Position numbers and translations under genes: made by a program. A stretch of DNA of 64,000 nt from Phoenix dactylifera. Its lineage: Eukaryota; Streptophyta; Magnoliopsida; Arecales; Arecaceae. The first letter of the stretch is position 1. Each line of letters opens with the position of its first letter. The stretch lies in NCBI RefSeq assembly GCF_009389715.1, contig NW_024067667.1, positions 876,001-940,000 of the forward strand, given 5' to 3'. Shown piece by piece: positions 59,801-64,000 of the stretch. The notes beneath the pieces were generated by a model, which was given only the letters and a program-made list of their open reading frames with translations, did no database searches and had not been told where the DNA came from.

Positions 59801-61993
59801 TTCTTCTCATGAACAGTGGGATCAGGGGTCATTTAAATACTACTCCAGCTATCACAGTAGAAATGTTTGGAAGCAAACAAGTGCATGGATAAGAGAGAGG
59901 ACATCACGAACTGATTAAACATGTGGGCCTTTGCATATTTTGAGCTTGGCCCTAGAGCAATATAGGTATATGCATATGTACATGTATATGTATATGTATT
60001 TGTCTACGCACAAGTATATGGATATGTGTACATCGATATGTATGTATACATTTATGTATATGTATATGCGTGTATTGTTTCATGATCTTTTCAGAGTTGA
60101 GGCGATTTTTTGGTGATTAAGAAGCCAGTAGAATGGTCGTTAGAAATATCATTGACATCAACCTTGCTTGAAAGCATGTAGTTCTGGCAAGGAGGGAGAA
60201 AACAACAGAAAGTGATTGTTTCTTGAAGTTACTACTTGGTGTATAATACAACTGCATTAGTAAACGGATGGTTGTCTACTAACTAGCCCACAATGTGGAC
60301 ATGTTTATAGATAAGGTGGTTACTCATGTTCCAATAGAGATTGATTGATTGAAGCTTGACCTTTTCAAAAGGACTTGAAATTGCGACACATACCGTACGG
60401 CATCCACAAGGTACTGAGACTCGGTATCACCCCCTATTGTGCCAGCACTTGATGCAGGGTGTACCGCTTGGGTACCGTTATGGGGTCCAACACTGAGCCT
60501 GCAAACCTTGCTCCCAAGGACTGGTTAACTTGCTTCACAAAGGTAAGTCACTGCCTTGGTTTCTCAGCATTGTACTTTGTTGGAGTAGAGAGCTATTGCT
60601 TATGATTACCAACATCAGCATGTATGGAGGAAAGCTAGTTCGGTGACAAAATATCTATCTTTCCATGGGAGGCAAATGAATGAATGTGCAAGAGGTTTGG
60701 CTGCCCCCCAACTTGATGACACATGGAGCTGTCACTGATTGTTTTTAGAAACTATATATTTGCTTATCATACAGTTTAAACTTTTCTAGATGATTGAATA
60801 GCCTGTGGATTCTCTAGCATCTGAAAGAAAAACACTGGTCTGTGATTTAAAAAATGTTTATTGGGTGAGGAGATATTTAGGTTAGGTAATCACCTGACAA
60901 CTGTATTCAGCGGTCGGTATACACGTGGCTAATCAGCTTGAAGGTTTATTTTGCTAAAACAAGTACCTTTAGAGAGAAATCCGCCTTCGCTATTAATAAG
61001 TAGCCAAGGGGCTCAAGTCATCTTGGATTTTTTTTTGACATGTCCCTTGAAATGAATAATGGTCAAGCATTTTTCATTAATAATAATCATTTACCTTAAT
61101 GGGGCCAGTAGATGACAACAATTGATGTGTACCACCAAGCAAAGAAGCATAATCTTGACAGTTCTAGGTAACTATAACTTGAAGGACCTCTTGATGGACA
61201 AGGCACAAGGGTCCTAATTGGTCTTTTAAAATGGAGAGATGGAGGCAAATACTTTGGGAGGATGTGGCTGGTCTATTGGAGGATGTGGTGGGTTGGGTTG
61301 CTGCATCTTAACCTCCTCGGAGAGCGTCATGGAGAAGGAATTTTCCCATGACCATCTGATCTGATAGTGGGGGTCATAACTATTAATTGCAGCTACCATA
61401 CTAATGCCACATATGATGGTCATGTACCATCAACGAAGGGTCTCTTTATGTTCCTTTTCATTTCATTTTTTTTTTGGGAGAGAGGACATGTTACCTGATG
61501 TGCTATATACCTAACAGAACAGCATGAGCTACAAAACTGTCAGGAGCTGCATTTCTGGTATAAAGTGTATACATTCTTCAATCGTCATTATCTTGTGATT
61601 TGTCGAGACTCCTCTTATGTGTTTTTGTAGTTTCACTACATTCAACATTGCTTGGGACAGTTCTTTTTTGTGATTTTGCATGCTCTGTGTGCTGCATTAA
61701 TCTATTCAGATAGTTCTTGCTTCTTCAATGGAAAGTCTTTCTTTATTTATTTGAGCTTCATAATATACTCCATGACTAAATATGTTGCCAGCATGGACAT
61801 AGTCTGAAGAATTGGTCTATTTATATTTTGTCATTGACGTCTTTGCCCAAACTGAGAACAATCTATCAACCGAGTTTCATCTTGGAACATCTTGTTGAAC
61901 TTCCTTCAGGTTGCCAGTTTGGGGAAGATTTTAGGGCCACGAGGCCTTATGCCAAATCCTAAAGCGGGTACAGTTACTACAGATATACCTCAG
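53844..61993 (+). CDS. RPL1: Plastid ribosomal protein L1 (uL1c), first five exons
   Basis: Exons 53844-54173, 54299-54478, 54579-54633, 56858-56985 and 61910-61993 join in phase to 259 residues; the 3' exons lie beyond the window. [20 protein letters not shown] begins a Ser/Ala/Pro-rich transit peptide, so the product is imported to the chloroplast. An in-frame ATG at 53784 would add 20 residues, and I prefer the second because it looks like a usual transit start. The mature part has [13 protein letters not shown]-like [88 protein letters not shown] and [20 protein letters not shown]. These are diagnostic of L1, which forms the stalk of the 50S subunit at the exit site and binds 23S rRNA. 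An Ala run with GCC codons lies near residues 62-74. Introns 3 and 4 are 2.2 and 4.9 kb. Confidence 0.95.
54634..56857. other. Third intron of the L1 gene
   Basis: 2.2 kb, AT-rich. No element or gene that I can support. Confidence 0.6.
59645..59918 (+). pseudogene. Unrecognised coding-like fragment in the L1 intron
   Basis: Two adjoining frames look like protein and not chance: [19 protein letters not shown] (59645-59701, just after an acceptor-like ATATAG) and [20 protein letters not shown] then [20 protein letters not shown] then [13 protein letters not shown] (59747-59913, after TTACAG), ending in TAA. They would join in phase across 45 nt with GT...AG ends, but 45 nt is shorter than usual plant introns. 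Mixed, non-repetitive composition with many Trp, Tyr and Arg argues for a real ancestor. I do not recognise the family. It is on the same strand as the host gene and probably a 3'-end fragment of another gene. Confidence 0.4.
59965..60075 (+). repeat. Degenerate TATG/TATA microsatellite
   Basis: Repeated ATGTATATGTATATG-like words with interruptions, giving an MYMYMYMY frame. Confidence 0.8.
60385..60512 (+). repeat. GTACC-rich dispersed repeat, copy C
   Basis: Contains ACATACCGTACGGCATCC, GGTACTGAGACTCGGTATC and TGGGTACCGTTATGGGGTCC, and ends AACACTGAGCCTGCAAACCTTG, which parallels the ends of copies A and B. Confidence 0.5.
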
Positions 61994-63234
61994 GTATGGC
62001 TGGCTAATTTGCGGATATTTAGCTGATTCCGTTTTGCAGCTTTGCTGTTTTCAATATTCAGCAGACAGAAGTTGATCCTAGTATTGCTTTCTCTTGACTG
62101 GGTCTGTTCCTTTTTTACTGCTAAAATGATAATGAGAAACAAAGCTAAGCCTATGGAAGGGTAGCAGTGTAATTATTCAAGTAATGGCACCTTAGACCCA
62201 ACTACCTCAGATTTGTTCTGATTACAAATGTTGTGGAAATTTTATTGCTTAAGAAGGTGAAGTTTCTTGACAACATAATCCTAGGTGTAACTTCAGAGAA
62301 TGTATAGTCACCTAACATTCTTAGACCCATTTTTGCTTGCCTAAGTACCTTAATTTATGTGGTAAGATTTGATATCTTGGTTTTGGGGCTTGTTTTGGTT
62401 GTACTGAATCAGTATGGCTTGCCTGAGCAAGTATCCTCTCACCTAGGCTAGTTTGAAACATTGGATTGAACCTTAACTGGCATGTTAGGATGAAGTATCA
62501 AGAAAAACATAGAAAGATTTGTGAAAACATATCAATATAGGATAACCATGAATAAATAGAGATTCTTCAAAAATATTTTAGGCATATTTTCATTTTCTGA
62601 CTGTTTGATATACCGTAAATCAGTGATTTTTGTGTATAATCTTGATAGAATATATCTCCATAAAGCAAATATCAATCATGAAGGGATACACACAAACATA
62701 TGGGTTTGTTGACTGCACTTAGTTGCATGTTTTGAATTTTTCGCTAACATCTAAGTTAATACAGTCTATTTCTATGGTGTACCCCTGTCCATTTTCTGAT
62801 AAATGATTGGCATTTCATCACAAGAAGGAATTCTTACATGGTCCCCATCTTATGTAAATGGTTTGTCAAAAGGAGGCTTTTTCCCCATTAGTTTTCCTCC
62901 CTCGCCTTGAGTATCTAGTTTCCAAGCTCCATCATCTTAATTATATTTTAACAATTTTCTCTATTCTCTATATTTAGTATTTTTCACTTCTTCTGGCCCA
63001 GTACAAAAGTGATTTGCGTATGGTACAAGGTTTCCTCCTTTCAGCCATTGAAAAATGCAAGGCAATAAAATTAAGGATCCTGAAATTCGAGGCTATTGGT
63101 TCATGAACTACTAGTCTTCTTTCACATCATAGACTGGTGTTGAGATTAAACTTATAAATCTTACCATCAGCTAAAACTACCTGTTTCTTTTAACTATAAA
63201 TCATGCCTTTTTGTTGAATATACCAGTTGGATTT

Positions 63235-63395
63235 GTTACGTCCAAGGTCCGCCGAATCGGTACCGGAATCCGTATCGGTCGGTGGATGGGTCGGTACTAA
63301 AAGGGTCGATACGGTGCTGTTTCGGTACCGTACTGACAACGGTACGCTTGAGTGTGCCGGTTTTGTACTGCGAAACTGGCATGCCTTTTTTTTGA
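63235..63395 (-). repeat. GTACC-rich dispersed repeat, copy D (reverse)
   Basis: Starts CCAAGGTCCGCCGAATCGGT, the reverse complement of the CGAACCTTG ending of the other copies, and then has GGTACCGG, GGTCGGTACTAAAAGG, TCGGTACCGTACTGAC. It lies in inverted orientation to copies A-C. Confidence 0.5.
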
Positions 63396-63659
63396 GTTTT
63401 TCAAGTTTGATTAATTGATTGTCAATCTTTTTTAATGATTTGAAGACTAATTTGATATTTTTTGATATTTCTATGATCCTAGTTTAATTTAAATGATGCA
63501 TCTTGTTGTTTTAAAATGATACAAAATATAAAATGATTAGTGAAATGTTACGTGCTACAAGAAGCAACATAAAATATCCTCAAATCAAGTAATGAGGTGA
63601 AAACTATAAAATAATATAATCAATTATATATATTTAAAGTATAATATACATACTGATAT

Positions 63660-63996
63660 TTAAAATTTCGTGGAGTGGTGATGCCTCTTGTAGATATTTG
63701 GATCATCAACATAGTCAGGAGGCACATCAGCCCACCGTTTTAACCAAGCAATGTTGTAGTCTTATATGTTCATCCCATAAGAAACGCGCTCTGGGTTATA
63801 AGTACTCTCGGATCTTGTGTTGAAGCTCTGACTCTGAGAGGTGTTCTCTAGCTGATGAAATGACTGATAAAACGACTGTAAAGGGGTCCATCTGAATAAC
63901 CCGACAACAAAATCTGACCCGTAAGATGCTTTGGATTGCATAGGTTAGTAGCCATCTGGCAGTCTAATTTCAATGTTCTTGCTTACCTGCAAGATG
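63660..63996 (-). other. Coding-like fragment at the right edge
   Basis: The minus strand reads QSKASYGSDFVVGLFRWTPL, QSFYQSFHQLENTSQSQSFN, PERVSYGMNI, a stop, then in the same frame DYNIAWLKRWADVPPDYVDD and PNIYKRHHHS. The Ser/Tyr/Gln-rich style recalls the low-complexity C-terminal tails of some plant transposases, but I cannot assign it. One stop is present and the frame continues beyond the window. Confidence 0.3.
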
Positions 63997-64000
63997 CAAG

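Larger units (their letters stand above)
56986..61909. other. Fourth intron of the L1 gene
   Basis: 4.9 kb. It holds a coding-like fragment at 59645-59918, a degenerate TATG/TATA microsatellite at about 59965-60075, a (CA)n stretch near 59262-59277 and one copy of the GTACC-rich repeat (about 60385-60512). The rest is unremarkable AT-rich sequence. Confidence 0.6.
61994..64000. other. Fifth intron of the L1 gene, incomplete
   Basis: The next L1 exon (family motif EEFKKGKVEFRADKTG) was not found, so the intron exceeds 2.0 kb. It contains copy D of the GTACC-rich repeat and a coding-like stretch at the right edge on the other strand. Confidence 0.6.

Overview
The window is nuclear DNA of a flowering plant, most probably a monocot and perhaps a palm. 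The signs are intron-rich genes, two coding regions with very high GC in the third codon position (the kinase at 31.2-32.7 kb and the first exon of the plastid L1 gene), very long introns full of repeats, an Au-type SINE, L1-type LINE tails with an RNase H domain, and several LTR-element classes. The species call is inference; nothing here is diagnostic.

Genes, left to right: (1) the 5' part of a KIN-14 kinesin with a calponin-homology domain, minus strand, running off the left edge (exons 2873-4180); (2) a five-exon HhH-GPD DNA glycosylase gene, minus strand, 8352-14567, with a 4.6 kb first-to-third-exon gap; (3) a single-exon receptor-like cytoplasmic kinase, plus, 31170-32756; (4) a small three-exon UPF0390/DUF2462 gene, plus, 37742-41751; (5) an intronless mitochondrial-type PPR gene, plus, 45118-46800; (6) the first five exons of the plastid ribosomal protein L1 gene, plus, 53844-61993, running off the right edge. 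These are unrelated housekeeping or signalling genes; there is no operon-like logic. Between them lie broken 3'-end fragments of an NAD kinase gene (35.4 kb) and of the NTRC gene (49.1 and 51.4 kb), and an unrecognised coding-like fragment (59.7 kb).

The rest is dominated by mobile DNA. The kinesin intron holds the end of a SIRE-like copia element whose LTR is packed with a GAGTCGACTC palindrome, an Au SINE, and a complete TRIM (terminal-repeat retrotransposon in miniature) inserted in the SINE tail with a perfect 5-bp target duplication. At 5.0-7.1 kb there is a LINE tail, then a LINE ORF1 relic split by a complete, very GC-rich non-autonomous hAT element (675 bp, 8-bp target duplication). 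At 18.9-26.2 kb sits a very young, structurally complete but non-coding LTR element with 2,696-bp LTRs around a 1,956-bp centre, and at 28.0-29.6 kb a short copia-like non-autonomous element with an internal degenerate repeat array. No CRISPR, prokaryotic or organellar genes were seen.

The observations I would look at first are the tRNA-like, possibly Pol III-type module and the TATA-adjacent perfect hairpin inside the young LTR, the 21-residue coding repeat and the stop-codon-spanning duplication in the PPR gene, and the pattern that the broken host genes are all 3' ends. No computation or database search was possible; family names rest on recognised sequence.
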